Shown piece after piece: positions 10,559 to 22,552 of a stretch of DNA of 64,000 bases. Every line of letters starts with the position of its first letter. Within the stretch, counting starts at the first letter, position 1. Where the stretch lies: assembly GCF_029784155.1 (NCBI RefSeq), contig NC_073692.1, forward strand, positions 318,053,141 to 318,117,140, in the 5' to 3' direction. The DNA is from Uranotaenia lowii (lineage: Eukaryota; Arthropoda; Insecta; Diptera; Culicidae). The notes under the pieces were generated by a model. It was not told where the DNA came from. It saw only the letters and a list, made by a program, of their open reading frames with translations, and made no database searches. A program made the position numbers and the translations under genes.

Positions 10559-10718
10559 TAACCCTTCGTTTCATAAAGTAACAAATTTGCAACAATTAAT
10601 GTATGGAAAAACGGAAAAATCGTATTTTATTTTAATTTTTTTTCTTGATGTACACATCATTTTGAACTGTTTTAAGTGATTTTTAGGGGAAAATAAAAAA
10701 TCATGAAACGAAGGGTTA
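10559..10718. mobile_element. Short (160-bp) MITE-like inverted repeat
   Basis: The 16-bp sequence TAACCCTTCGTTTCAT at the left end is repeated perfectly in inverted orientation at 10,703-10,718. The spacer is AT-rich. The size and perfect terminal inverted repeats fit a small MITE whose ends include TA. No protein is encoded. Confidence 0.6.
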
Positions 10719-11746
10719 AGAAATCATGATTTCGAATATAAATGAAACTAAAGATTCTGATTTCAACTTGCCTTAAACGAACCGAATTACTCGATTTCGA
10801 GCCAAAATTTTCAATCTATACATAATTAACACTGTGGATTTCAATCAAAATACTTTAAAATTGAATATTATATACACAGTAGAACAGTTTGTAGATTTAT
10901 ATTTAACTAGAATATCCTCAATTTTCTAGATCATTATCATAAGCATTCATCGTTTCACAGACATCAGGCTTAGAAAATTTTGAAAGATAAACTTCAGATA
11001 ACGTAATATTCAAATCAATATTTCTTCTATTCTAAAAATGCTACATCCATTTCCAATACATCGTTGGAAAGCTTGTTTTCTAAGTCTCTTTTTCAAATAC
11101 TTTTCATTTTTACACGGTTAACTAAAGATGGTTAAAAATAAGTAATTTTAAGATTTACTCTTAGAGTTGAAACATTTTGGTCTCGATGAAAAAAAGTCTA
11201 GCGTTGCCCGAAACTTTTTCCATTTTTAAAAACATAGGTAAGGGTCTAATAAATCGAGTGTAGGAAAGAATTGCGGCATCCTTCAAAGTTATGAAAAAAA
11301 TGGGTAATTTTAAACCATTTTAGAAAAAATATGTTTTTTGTAAAACATCATTAAGCAAACATTGTTCATAACGTGCAGGAAGATGATTGTAATTGATTGT
11401 GACCAAAAGTAATGATTGAATTTGATATCTGTAGAATTTTTTTTTCCCAAAAATTATTAAACAGTTTTAATTGATTTTTTTTGGATATACTCCTTAAGTC
11501 ATCATACCAAACTTAATAATCATGAACAAAAATACCCTGAGTCCATTTGTTTAAACCTCTTGAATATTTTTTGTGAGCACAGAACTCGAAAATATCCACG
11601 CGTTTCCGAGATAACTTTATCTAAACAAGTTTTGCTTCATAAGTACACTATGCATTTTGATGAGGTAATGTTTCAATTTCATTGTCCTTTCTGAGCATAC
11701 ATTCAAAACAAATGCTGAAAATAGTGTATTTTGGTGGTTCAATGTA
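10719..11746. other. AT-rich intergenic DNA, nothing recognised
   Basis: No open frame with recognisable content. Long A and T runs and scattered stops on both strands. Confidence 0.5.
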
Positions 11747-12910
11747 GGGGAAAGGTTTCCTAAATAAGCCTATCGGGTTAAATGACCCTACGGCCGTTTG
11801 GCGAAATGGCTAACAAGACAACATATGAGACCCTCAGATCCAAAGGGGTATAAGTGACAAAATGGTCGAATTTGTGTTAATGATGCCGATCGATTTTTCA
11901 TATTTCAAACTATGTTTGGTGATTTTTTCGTATTTTTAGAATTTGTTTCACATACCTTTACATTTGAAAAATAAATAAAAATTCTCGAAAAATATATGGG
12001 AAATGGCCAAACACAACAATTTGAAAGCGTGTTTTCTCGAAATATGCCTTTATGCACTTATACCCCTTTGGCTCCAAGGGCCTCATATCTAATCAATGCA
12101 TTTTGAGGGTAATACGCTTTGAACATAAGGCAAGAAAGAATTTTATGAAGAAACCAACTAAAAATATTCATAAATTCATACAGGGTTTTGATACCTTTTG
12201 ATGTAATATATTGACTTTTAAAAATTATACGTTAAGGAGCTCAAAACAAAAAGTTGGGTGATGTTTGTTTATTATTCAAATGAACCTTAGAAGTAAAACG
12301 AATTTAAGCTATTTTAATGGTTTCATTGTCATTGGAAAGTGGAATAAGAGAGTGTTTTTGTATGACCCCATCATGTTTGTAAAATGCCGCTACAGGTCAA
12401 GTAGAATTAATATTTGATTTTTATCATTAAAACTTCGAATTCAAGCTCTAATTAACACCTTTAGAGAGAATAAAAGATCGCAAAACAGATTTGATAAAGT
12501 TTTTCTTATGGATGAATTGCCTCCATAATATGGCAATCCTAACTTCTGTTTTATTGTATATAATAGAATAAATAGAAGAAATTTATTTTTATAAAACTTC
12601 AGCTTTTTTGTATGAAAGTTAACAGTTTCTAGAATTTCCAATTATACGAAAATATTGTCAAAAAAATGAAATTTTGCCTGAAACATAAATAGGCGCATTT
12701 AGTCCTAAGGTTTGAGGTTCGGCAATTTTGACAGAGGTTATAATAAAACCGATTTCTCAAAAACTGAAGTGGATTTCAACATAAAAATTACTCCATTGTA
12801 CAGAAAACAGATGCCTGCTTATGTGTATATAGTTTTTGTACACATATTCGATGCAATATTTGAGAAAATCAGTATTCTTCTTAATAGACGCATATAGCCC
12901 GCTCCTCCCC
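11747..12910. mobile_element. Possible diverged MITE with TA flanks and internal inverted repeat
   Basis: The two boundaries share TGTAGGGGA in inverted orientation, and similarity continues weakly for about 30 bp. Both are flanked by TA. Inside, a much clearer 34-bp inverted repeat lies at 11,823-11,856 and 12,055-12,088, sharing CCAAAGGGGTATAAGTG and ATATGAG. The internal pair is well supported; the outer limits of the element are tentative. Confidence 0.4.
11823..12088. repeat. 34-bp internal inverted repeat pair
   Basis: The arms 11,823-11,856 and 12,055-12,088 match at about 29 of 34 positions when one is reverse-complemented. They could fold into a stem with a ~200-nt loop. Confidence 0.65.
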
Positions 12911-14640
12911 TACACCATTCATTTCATCTTCAAAAAAGTTAATAAAAAGCAAAAATATATTTTTTGCCGCCTCATTGTATGGGGCTGCCTCAGTGACCCA
13001 AATTACCAAAAAAAATTTTAAATATGATTCTGAATGCTGAATTTCATTTCTACTTTAAAAAGAATTTAAGTATAAATATGCTTGAAAAATCCAACCATTA
13101 CCTGAATTTGAATATATTTACACGGGAAAATACGAACCTTGCATTTTCACAAAGGAAAATCATTTTTGGCACTTGTGCTGGTTTTGGAAGATTTTAAATT
13201 CATAAGTTCAAATCATTTAGATTTTATATAGAAATTGTCAACACTTTTTTTATATTTTCAACCTACATGAACATCAAATAAACTTTTTTCTATCCTTTCT
13301 TCAATCGAGGATTCAAATATCTTGCTTGGATGTTTTAGTTTCAGAAATACAATGCTTTAGAAAATGAAATAATATCTATTTCTGGCATCATTTAAAAAGG
13401 CCTTCAAGTATTTGTAAATGAATATACTAACTCCTTCAACAGCTTTGCTGGGAGCTTAAAAACTTTTTGACTCATGCCTTAAGAATAATTATGGATTGAA
13501 TTTGGTTCATTCAAATTTCGTCAAAATTACCGTTTTTTTTTCAAATATTGAAATAAAAATGAAAAAACGGGAAATTTTATCACATTTTTCTTAGAAGTCA
13601 GTCGCGGTCTTCGGGAAAGTTGATGATTGAACTTTCATCTTTATTTTAAATGTTATTATGTTCCATATGTTTGCCAATAAGCGCACAAATTCATTGAATG
13701 AATTTATATCCTATTTTCAACATATCAAAAATAACAGCTAAAATTCCGTATTTTTTCCTGCCATGTGTTATCGATATAAATTTGATTTTTTATCCCTTAG
13801 CACATTTAGGATAAACTACGAAAAATATCGTCTTAGACTTCACGCCTTCCTTTACAGATTAAAAATTAACTAAAAAAGTATACATTCCAACCTATAACCT
13901 ATTTTACAATATTCTGCAATACAAAACACGACACACTGAGTTAAAAAATATGGAATATAACATTAGCTTCATTGATTGTCGAGACTTCACATGTCTCATT
14001 TCAATTTCTGTTGATAAAACTTTTTAAATGAGTCAATTTCAAACCAGTGCATGAACCAGAAAGACAAATTGTTTTTGTTATCTTGATGAAGAAGCTAAAT
14101 TAAATTTCAACTATGTTTACCTGCTGTATTTATGAACTAAAACTTGAATCAACAAGTGTGCTGACTTTAGAAAAAAATACTGCATATCTTATATGAATTC
14201 AAATTTAATTTAAAATTAAAAAATGTCCTTTTTTCCATTTCAGACAACCATAAATCTACTTACTTCTGTCAAATTCTGCTTTTCTTAATGAGTTTTGAAT
14301 AGAAAACCTGGCGATGCAAACTAAATTAAATCTGAATTTCGAATTTTTTCTATGATTCTCAAGCTATAATCTTTTGAAAACTCTCACAAAATGACAATCT
14401 TTACAACCACCTCTCTGAATAGACAAAAAAAATTAAGAAGAAGAGATTTCATTTGAATTGAATTATCGAAATTTGTGTACTCTATATGAGGGACAATCAA
14501 TTACCGTTAAGACGATAAACATTTACGTTATACTTCCTGCTGATCAAAAGCAACTATTGAATCTCCCTTCTCACTAACCTAGTATAAATGATAAATATAT
14601 GGATATAATAGTCACAAAAGCTTACTGGTAGAATTTAAAG
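12911..14640. other. AT-rich intergenic DNA, nothing recognised
   Basis: No motif-bearing frame, no clear inverted or tandem repeat. Confidence 0.5.
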
Positions 14641-17040
14641 GAGTGGATAAATTATTTTGAAAAACAAAATATCAGTTACACCTAGGCAAGTGTAAACATG
14701 GTGTAAGTGCTGTTGTAAGGAAAACAGTATTTGCATGTGCACTATATGCATGGTTGTAAGAACGGGGAGTGGAGGAGTTTGGAGGTTAAACCACCCCCCC
14801 CCCCCCCTTTCCCCCATGAGGTCCAAAAAAAACCAGCGATATGTTGTTCGCTGAATTAAAAATTTTAAATTTTTTATCAAATTTCGATAAACGACTAAAA
14901 TGATTCAAGAGTGGTAATAGAATTAAAGCCACCGTTTTTTGAAAAAAATTCTCACTTGTTGATAGAAATTTAGTCTCGAATATCGAATTTCAATAAAATA
15001 GGACTTAGCTTGACAGATTGTCCAGATGTTGCCCTATTTTGTTCACTTTATTTGAAAAATTAAACGAAAATTTGAATAAATTCATTGTTTAGTTATAGAA
15101 TAATGTATTTTGCGTCCAAATTTCATCAACATTAACATGAACGGTTTTTTTTAACTTAAAATATGATTAAAAATTGACTTATGTGTTTTGATATAAAAAC
15201 AGGTTTTCAAGTGCTTTTCTTCACTATTTTTATTAAATAATTTTGATGTTAGCTTATACTGGGGAAAATAGCTCGAAACTGCACATCCCGGATATTGCCG
15301 GAAAAATGTCTGGTTAGCTTAGGTTAAAATAATTCTGAGTTTTTGTGGCTACAAATTTGCTTATAAACAATAAAATTCAATCGGTGTGATATGGTTTCTG
15401 ATTCTTTATTCAGTTTTTTGTTATTAAAATCCAGTTTGGATCATCATTAGGAAAAAAAAACGCTATACGAATCTTGATTTTGCATATGAAGATGCAACTG
15501 GATGATGTTTCCATATACGAAACTCATCATTTCGGAGTGTTAAAAAAGGTTTAATTTACATTTTTTTCAACCTTTTAACTTTAAATTCTTTTGAAGAATT
15601 GAAGTTTAAGAAAGTTTCATAATGATGATCCAGAATTGGAAAATCCAAAACTGTTTCATTATTAGCAATTTTTATTTAGATTTGCAAATTGAACTTCAAA
15701 TAAATAATTGAAGAGAGAATTCATATTTTAATGCAAAAATAAAGAATTCAAATATAAAATATCTGGTTAAGGGTTTAATAAAAATTTTGCTTGTTGGTTC
15801 ATAATTAAAAGAAATTTTTTTCTGGATCTTAGATTAAAAATTCCTTGTTAGATTCAAAGTTCAAAATTTGAACTCATGTTCAAAAGGCATTATTCAGATC
15901 TGGAATTTAAATTAAAAAATCAGATTCAGCTTCAGCTCCAAATTTAGTTTTACAATCAAGATAAACATATCGATCTAAGAGTTCCATTAAGGATTACAAT
16001 TACTATTGTTTCATACTTTTAATTCAAGATTCAAAATTAAAATTTTTAAATCATCTAGAGTCAGTTTGGAGCCACAATCCAGCAGGAACCACAAAGAAAA
16101 AATAAAATTTGGATTTATTTTGATGAAATATGGAGATTTGAATTTCGGAAAAATATTCACAGAATTATAGTTACAAAATAAATAATTTATGAATTTTCAT
16201 TGATCAAAGATTATCTTCAAGCTAAAAATTAAGCTGTATTTGTATAAAATTGGTTTTCATATTGAAAAAAAAAGACATTTACCGTCTTAGCCGATTAAGG
16301 TTTTAAAGACTGTAAAAATAATTCAAAACTGCTTAGTTATTCAAAAACAAAGTTTCAAACTAATGTTTTTAATTTTAATCGTGTTGATAAGAGTAGAAAT
16401 TAAATCTGATTTGAACCGCCAACATTTTCTCCTACTTTAATTTCTAAATATTTTGTGGTTGAAAAGAATAACGTTATTATTTGCTAATTTATAGAGATAC
16501 AAAAAGATTTTCTCTAAAAAAGATCCATGAAAATCAACTGTGGGGTGCAGTTTAGGACACCCCTCCCCCCCCTCTTTGATGAAAACAATGAACAACTGTC
16601 AAGAGAAATGCAGAATTTAGGTGAGATTAGTTCGGAAACTTATAAATTGGCATTTAATGTTAAAATCCGGACTTTCACTTCCTATCCACAGAACTTTGTA
16701 TTACTTGAATCATTAAATAAAAAGGTTTAACTTTTAAAACTTGTTTTCGAAAGTTGGGATCTAAAATAAATTCCAAACTTTATTTTGAAATAACTCAAAG
16801 TTGAACCATCTAAAATTTTTTATACATACTCTTTATGCATGACTTGTTCAAGTAAAACTGATATGAGAAAATGTGTCATTCCCCCCCCACCCCCCCACCA
16901 CCATGTTTAATTTTTTTTATCTATATCTTATTTGCATTCACGTTACAAATATCTATAATATAAAAAATCTGTGTATATGACACCGCTACTCACGGGCAAG
17001 TTTCACTTAATCAGGATATTCGTATTTTGCAAGGAAGCTT
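14640..17040 (+). repeat. Dispersed C/G-tract repeat family, copy 1
   Basis: It shares landmark sequences, in the same order, with three other places in the window. These are a C-run followed by CCCCCATGAGGTCCAAAAA (14,793-14,835), then AAATTTCGATAAACGACT and then a TCTCACTTGTTGATAG block. C-rich blocks recur near 16,560 and 16,875. Copy 3 (26,940) has the same orientation; copies 2 and 4 (19,120 and 59,190) are inverted relative to it. No open frame is conserved between copies. It resembles an old non-coding transposon family; outer limits are approximate. Confidence 0.55.
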
Positions 17041-19119
17041 CTTGTAAAAAAAAATTAATCATTTTTATCCTTTTTCGTTTCTGAACTATGCTTTGAAGTA
17101 AGGTTTAGATTGAAGTTGTTTGTTGACCAAAATTTCATTGTTGTATATCGAAGCTTTGTTAAAATGTTGAAATGCAATCTATCTTTTTCCCAGCAGAAAA
17201 AAAATACACAAAAAGTACACAAAAAATCGCAAACTTTGCATAAAAGTAGCTTGCGAATGAAACAAAAAATCTCTAGCATTCGAGTTGAGCTCCTCTCTTT
17301 ACTTTCGCACAATATTTGCCAATATTCAAAACATGACAAAACGACACCACCTTGGCGGAATTGTGTCGAATACTATTTCCCTACATTTTATTTCTAACAT
17401 TTCCTCTGCAGCCAGAAATGTATTTGATTATTCTGACAACATTCGAGGCAATATAGGCAGGAACGATGATGGTTGCAAACATGATTGAACAAATAGGGGG
17501 TGTCTTCATAAATGCTTGATGCACGATTTGTTCTCGAACTTCATTGCTTACCACCGAAAGCCTTCCCACTGATATTTTTTATGTTCCAAAAAAATGTTAT
17601 GAACATTCGAAAAAAAAACATTTTAAGGGTGAATCGTCACATTTCCTGTTTGAAGCGTCTTGTAGCAAATATTGCCACCAAGTGGAATTTAAACTTCTCG
17701 GAATGATCCAGTCACGTGCGAAAATCATTCATAGTCGAGGGAGACCGGAAAAAAACCTCCAAGATATGGTGGTAGGTAAATAAAGCTCTATCATTTTATG
17801 GCATCCCTTCTCTTTTCAGAGCCAAGAATATTTTTTGCCTCAGGTGGGGAAATGATTTACTTACCGGTAATGTTGGGTGACAGTTGACAGTTATTGGAAG
17901 ATTCTGCCCCGAAGTCGTCGTTGCCACCATATTGCAAATGACAGCTTGAATGGACGGAATTTAATGCATCGCATGGGTACTTGGGGGTTTCTGGGAGCAA
18001 AAAGCGTGCTTGAATACAAGAAGTAGAAGTAGAAAGTAGAAGATTCTTAAGGATTTTTTGAGGAATTTTTACCAAAAATCATTAGCAATAAAGTGCTTTA
18101 ACCGTCTTTATTAAGGATATCAGAATTTTTTCAGCAAATATCCATGCCGGACAAATCCAGAATATTTTATCTAAAAACCTCTTAAATCTGGGCATTTCAG
18201 GTTTAGGGTCTAACACTTTCAAAAAATCGTTTTTTTTATTTTCTTATTGTAAAACATCTCAAGAATGTTGTGTCAAATTTTCAAGTCAATTGAAGCAAAA
18301 CTGTAGAAATTATAGGCCTTTATCTCCTCCTATCTAATACTGCAAGAAAGCAAGAGCAGAAACTTCAAACGCGTTTTTCTCGAAAGCACATTTTTAAAGT
18401 CCGTGGACATCTTCATTTGAAAACTACTCAAACGATTCTTTTCAAAATTCGACATATAAAATACCAGACCCCAACGTTTTTTCTTTATTTTTTTAACTTT
18501 GGGGAGATTTTAGAGATAAAAAATGGCGGATTTTTTCGTGAAAAATCGTAGTTTTTATATCAAACAGCCACAAAAATTTCATAAAAAAAATTTCTAATTT
18601 AAAAATTCTTTGGGGTCCAGAAAAACATGTATTAAAAATATTTTGTTCTGATTTTTTGACTTCAGATGATTCTGTGCTGAGTGCTGAGTGCTCCGTCACC
18701 GGCTCATTTTTCAATATTTTTCTATTTCTTTTGAAAGTCAATTCAATGGCTCAGAATCTTCCATGTATTTCATTTCTCAAATTAAACATATATTTTGAAA
18801 ATTTACATTCAATGAAGCTAATTAAAAAACAAATCTATTCAAAAAAGTCAATTTCAGATTTGAGACGTTAAAAAAAATATTGAAAAATAAAATGGAATCG
18901 GATTAACAATTCACAGAAAATATATTAACGTAGAGTTTAAATTCACAATTAGAGTTCGAAAAAATTCAAAATAAAACCTAGGATTCAGCTGCTGATTAAG
19001 GCATTTAAATTTGATTGAGGATCAATATTTTGACTCAGTTTTTAAAATAAGATATCAGATAAGAAATGCATATTCAGAATCCAGATTGAGATTTCAAGAT
19101 TAGATTCTCATCCATATAG
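17041..19119. other. Intergenic, no gene recognised
   Basis: AT-rich with a slightly richer stretch at 17,270-18,000. The part from about 18,200 to 18,560 (ending in a GGGGAGATTTTAGAGAT-containing segment) reads like a dispersed insect repeat, but no second copy is present in this window, so I do not define an element. Open frames of 60-95 codons near 17,050-17,780 overlap on both strands and carry no domain. Confidence 0.4.
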
Positions 19120-21240
19120 TCAGGGGCATAGGAAAAACTGCCTTTTAGGTGGAGCGTGGGGGGGGGAGGGGGGGGGGCTTGGTGTTTAAATTTTTCCACG
19201 TCATTTTGGCTTGGAAAATGCATGCATAAAGAATATTAAAAAAATGATACTTTAATTATCTCATTAGTCGGGATGAAGTCCTTTCATACTTAAAGTTATT
19301 GAAAACATCATTACTTTCGATAATAAGTTCTTAAAGTTTCCAGTTTCTTAAGCTTTAAAAACTACATTTGGAAGAAAAACTTGTTTGGAGTTCAAATCAG
19401 TTTTATTTTCAATTCTTGTGAACTCGATACATTCAGATTTCAGTTTAAATACTTGTTTTTGAAATATTTACAATTTAAATAATTTCAAACAACACACCAA
19501 TAAAATTTAAATTTCCTTCTGAAAATTTCTTAATCTTTCAATAGGAACTATTTTATCAACAATAATAATAATTTTATTTTAACTTTAAGAATTTATTCAA
19601 TTGTTAAATTTCAGCAAAAAAAAAATGATAATGATTAAAATTTTTCACAGAACGCAATCTTGAAAAAGAATCCAGATCTTTTTTTTTTTTCACCGGTTTT
19701 GTTTTTTTTAGCAAAATTTTGAATTTTATTTCCAAATTTGAATTCTGCATCTTGAACCTGAATAAAAATTTAGAATTAATGGTTTAAAAACGATTTCTGA
19801 ATAAAAAAGTTTCCAAGAAACTTCCCCAATAATAATTTACCAAAAATTACATTTTATTACAAAATCGTTAACCAGAAATCTCTTATTTGAATTATGAATC
19901 TTGAATTTTCTTAATATATTCCATCTTGAATAATTTATAAGTAATTCAACTAGTGAATCTGAAATTAAATTTCAGTTGGTGGGTCACCATTATTTTTTTT
20001 TTTTTTATGTTTCAATTTTTCATAACAATTTAGAAAAAAATATTTAAAATTCAAATTTAAAAAATGGGTTGTTTTTCTAAATATGTTCTTTGAATATCCC
20101 GGCAATATGAGTATCGAACAAGCAAAATGAATCTAATTTTTGTTTTAAATACTTAACCAAGATTCATTTTCCAAGTCCAAATTTTGATTCAAACTGAATA
20201 TCAAGAATTATTATTTGGACTCTGATTCCACAATCTGATCAGCAACAAATTAATTGTTAATTTAAAAAAAAATAGAAATCGGAACATCGGAATCCAAGCA
20301 TTCTATTGCAAACTTCACATCTCAAAATTTGGTTAATATCCAGGAAAATTTTAAAATTCTTCAATTAAAATAAAGGAGGAGAAATCTCGAAAAATTGCAT
20401 TTTTTCATCGTAACACATCAGCCTGTTTATTTGTATAAACTTTGCTCAAAAATCTGTTATGAACGCAAAATACATAATTGTAATCACTCAATTTAAATTT
20501 TCCTTAGATTCTTCAAATAAGGTTAAAACATTCGAAAAAAATCCAGGCAATCTGGCAGCTTCAGTGAGTCTTATCTAGGCCAGTCAGATTATACTGTTTT
20601 ATCCGGGTTTTTCCGGATATTTAAATACAAAAATTTATAAACTCTGAACTGGCCTGGTTGCCCGGATAAAATTGGCAAAAATCCGGTATTTTCCCCAGAT
20701 TTACTCCCTTTATTTGCCAAATAAAAAAAAATTTGTTTTGTAATTTTCCAGAACGAAATTTTATAAGCAAATTTTAGAAAAATAATCATGAAAGCCTAAA
20801 TTCAATAAAATCTACTGTTTGCTTTCGGTAAAAAAATGATCCTGAATTTGGACTTAATTTTCCCAGATTTTGCCCGGATTTTTGGTCGACAATTTCCCAA
20901 TCAAATGCCGGGTTTTTTTAGGTTTTAAGATAGAGTAGCTAGGATTTCTCCGACCCGGATACGTGCTGAAAAATTCTGGCAATCTAAGTTCTTAGACCTT
21001 TCAATTAGATTAGAAAATTCGATATTCGCGACGAAAGACTGTACCCAAAATTCATGCACCAACTCCTTTTGTAAATAACTCTTCATGGCGTTTTTCGAGT
21101 ACAGTCTTTAAACATCTATCAACAAGTGAGAAATGTTTTGAAAAACTTAAGAAAAATTGTGGACCTGAGATAAGATTTCGAGGCTTCGGTCTTAGTTCTA
21201 AGTCGAGATTGTTACGCTTAATTCACTTTAGTAGTCCAAC
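19120..21240 (-). repeat. Dispersed C/G-tract repeat family, copy 2
   Basis: It aligns collinearly with 59,189-60,700 in direct orientation. Shared landmarks include GGAAAAACTGCC followed by a G-run (19,130-19,185), AACTCGATA with CATTCAGATT, GACTGTACCCAAAATT, CTATCAACAAGTGAGAAA and GATAAGATTTCGAGG, ending in a CGAGATTGTTAC block. The copies differ by many substitutions and indels, so the duplication is old. The family was defined on the opposite strand in copies 1 and 3. The hexamer satellite starts immediately at this copy's right edge. Confidence 0.65.
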
Positions 21241-21263
21241 AAAATTTGATTAATAATTTCAAA

Positions 21264-22552
21264 TGAATCTGAGTCTGATTCTAAGTCTGAATCTGAGTCT
21301 AAGCCTGAGTTTGAGTCGAAAACTAAGTCTGAGTCTAAGTTTAAGCTTGAGTCTGAGTCTCAGTCTTAGTCTTAGTCTGATGCTGAGTCTGAGTCTTAGT
21401 CTGAATTTGAGTCTGTGTCTAAGTCTGAGTCTGAGTTTTAGGTTGAGTCTGAATCCGAGTCTGAGTTTGAGTTTGAATCTGAATCTGAGTTTGTGTTTGT
21501 GTCTGAATTTGAGTTTGTGTCTTAGTCTGAGTCGTCTAAGCCTGAGTCTGAGTCTGAATTTTAGACTGAGTCTGAGTTTTAGTTTGAGTCTGAATCTGAC
21601 TCTAAGTCTGAATCTGAGTTAAATCTGAGTTTGAGTCTGGTCTGAGTCTGGATCTGAATCTGAGTCTGAGTCTGAGTCTCGGTTTGAGTTTGAGTTTGAG
21701 TTTGAGTTTGAGTTTGAGTTTGAGTTTGAGTTTGAGTTTGAGTTTGAGTTTGAGTTTGAGTTTGAGTTTGAGTTTGAGTTTGAGTCTGAGTCTGAGTCTG
21801 AGTCTGAGTCTGAGTCTGAGTCTGAGTCTGAGTCTGAGTCTGAGTCTGAGTCTATGAATAAGCCTGAGTCTGAATTTTTGACTGAGTCTGAGTTTAAGTT
21901 TCAGCCTGAATCTGAGTCTGAGTCTGAGTATCAATATAAATCTGAGTGTGAGTCTGAGTATGAGTTCGAAACTGAGTCTAAGTCTGAGTCTGAGTCTGCG
22001 TCTGGGTTTTGATCTGAATCTGACTCTAAGTCTGAATCTCAGTTAAATCTGAGTTTGAGTGTGAGTCTGAGTCTGAATCTGAATCTTAATCTGAGCCTGA
22101 GCCTGAGACTAAGTCTGAGTCTGAGTTTGAGTTTGAGTTTAAGTTTGGGTCTGAGATTGAGTCTGAGTTTGAGTTTGAGTCTGAGTTTGAGTCTGAGTCT
22201 AAGTCTGACTCTGAGTTTGAGTCTGAGTTTGATTTTGAGTTTGGGTCTGAGATTGAATCTGAGTCTGAGTCTGAGTCTGAATCTAAGCCTGAGTCTGAGT
22301 TTGAGTTTGAGCTTGGGTCTGAGATTAAGTCTGAGTTTGAGTCTGAATCTGAGCCTGAGTCTGAGTCTGAGTTTGAATCTGAGTCTGAGTTTGTGATTGA
22401 ATCTGAATCTTAATCTGAATCTGAATCTTATTCTGAGTCTGAGTCTGAATCGAGTTTAGAATCTGAGTTTGAATCTGCGTCTGAGTGTGAGTCTGAGTCT
22501 GAGTCTGGGTCTAAGTCGGAATATAAGTCTGAGTCTGAGTGTGATTTTGAGT
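21264..22552 (+). repeat. Hexanucleotide (GAGTCT/GAGTTT)n array, ~1.3 kb
   Basis: About 210 tandem 6-bp units, mostly GAGTCT with GAGTTT, GAATCT and AAGTCT variants. A homogeneous GAGTTT block occupies about 21,684-21,782 and switches abruptly to about eleven perfect GAGTCT units. Because the unit is a multiple of three without stops in several frames, long Leu-Ser or Arg-Leu open frames appear on both strands; these are not genes. The array adjoins the edge of dispersed-repeat copy 2. Confidence 0.95.

Noticed and set aside
21263..22396. Open frames rich in Leu-Ser or Arg-Leu/Lys-Leu
   Set aside because: Produced by the GAGTCT/GAGTTT hexamer array on either strand.
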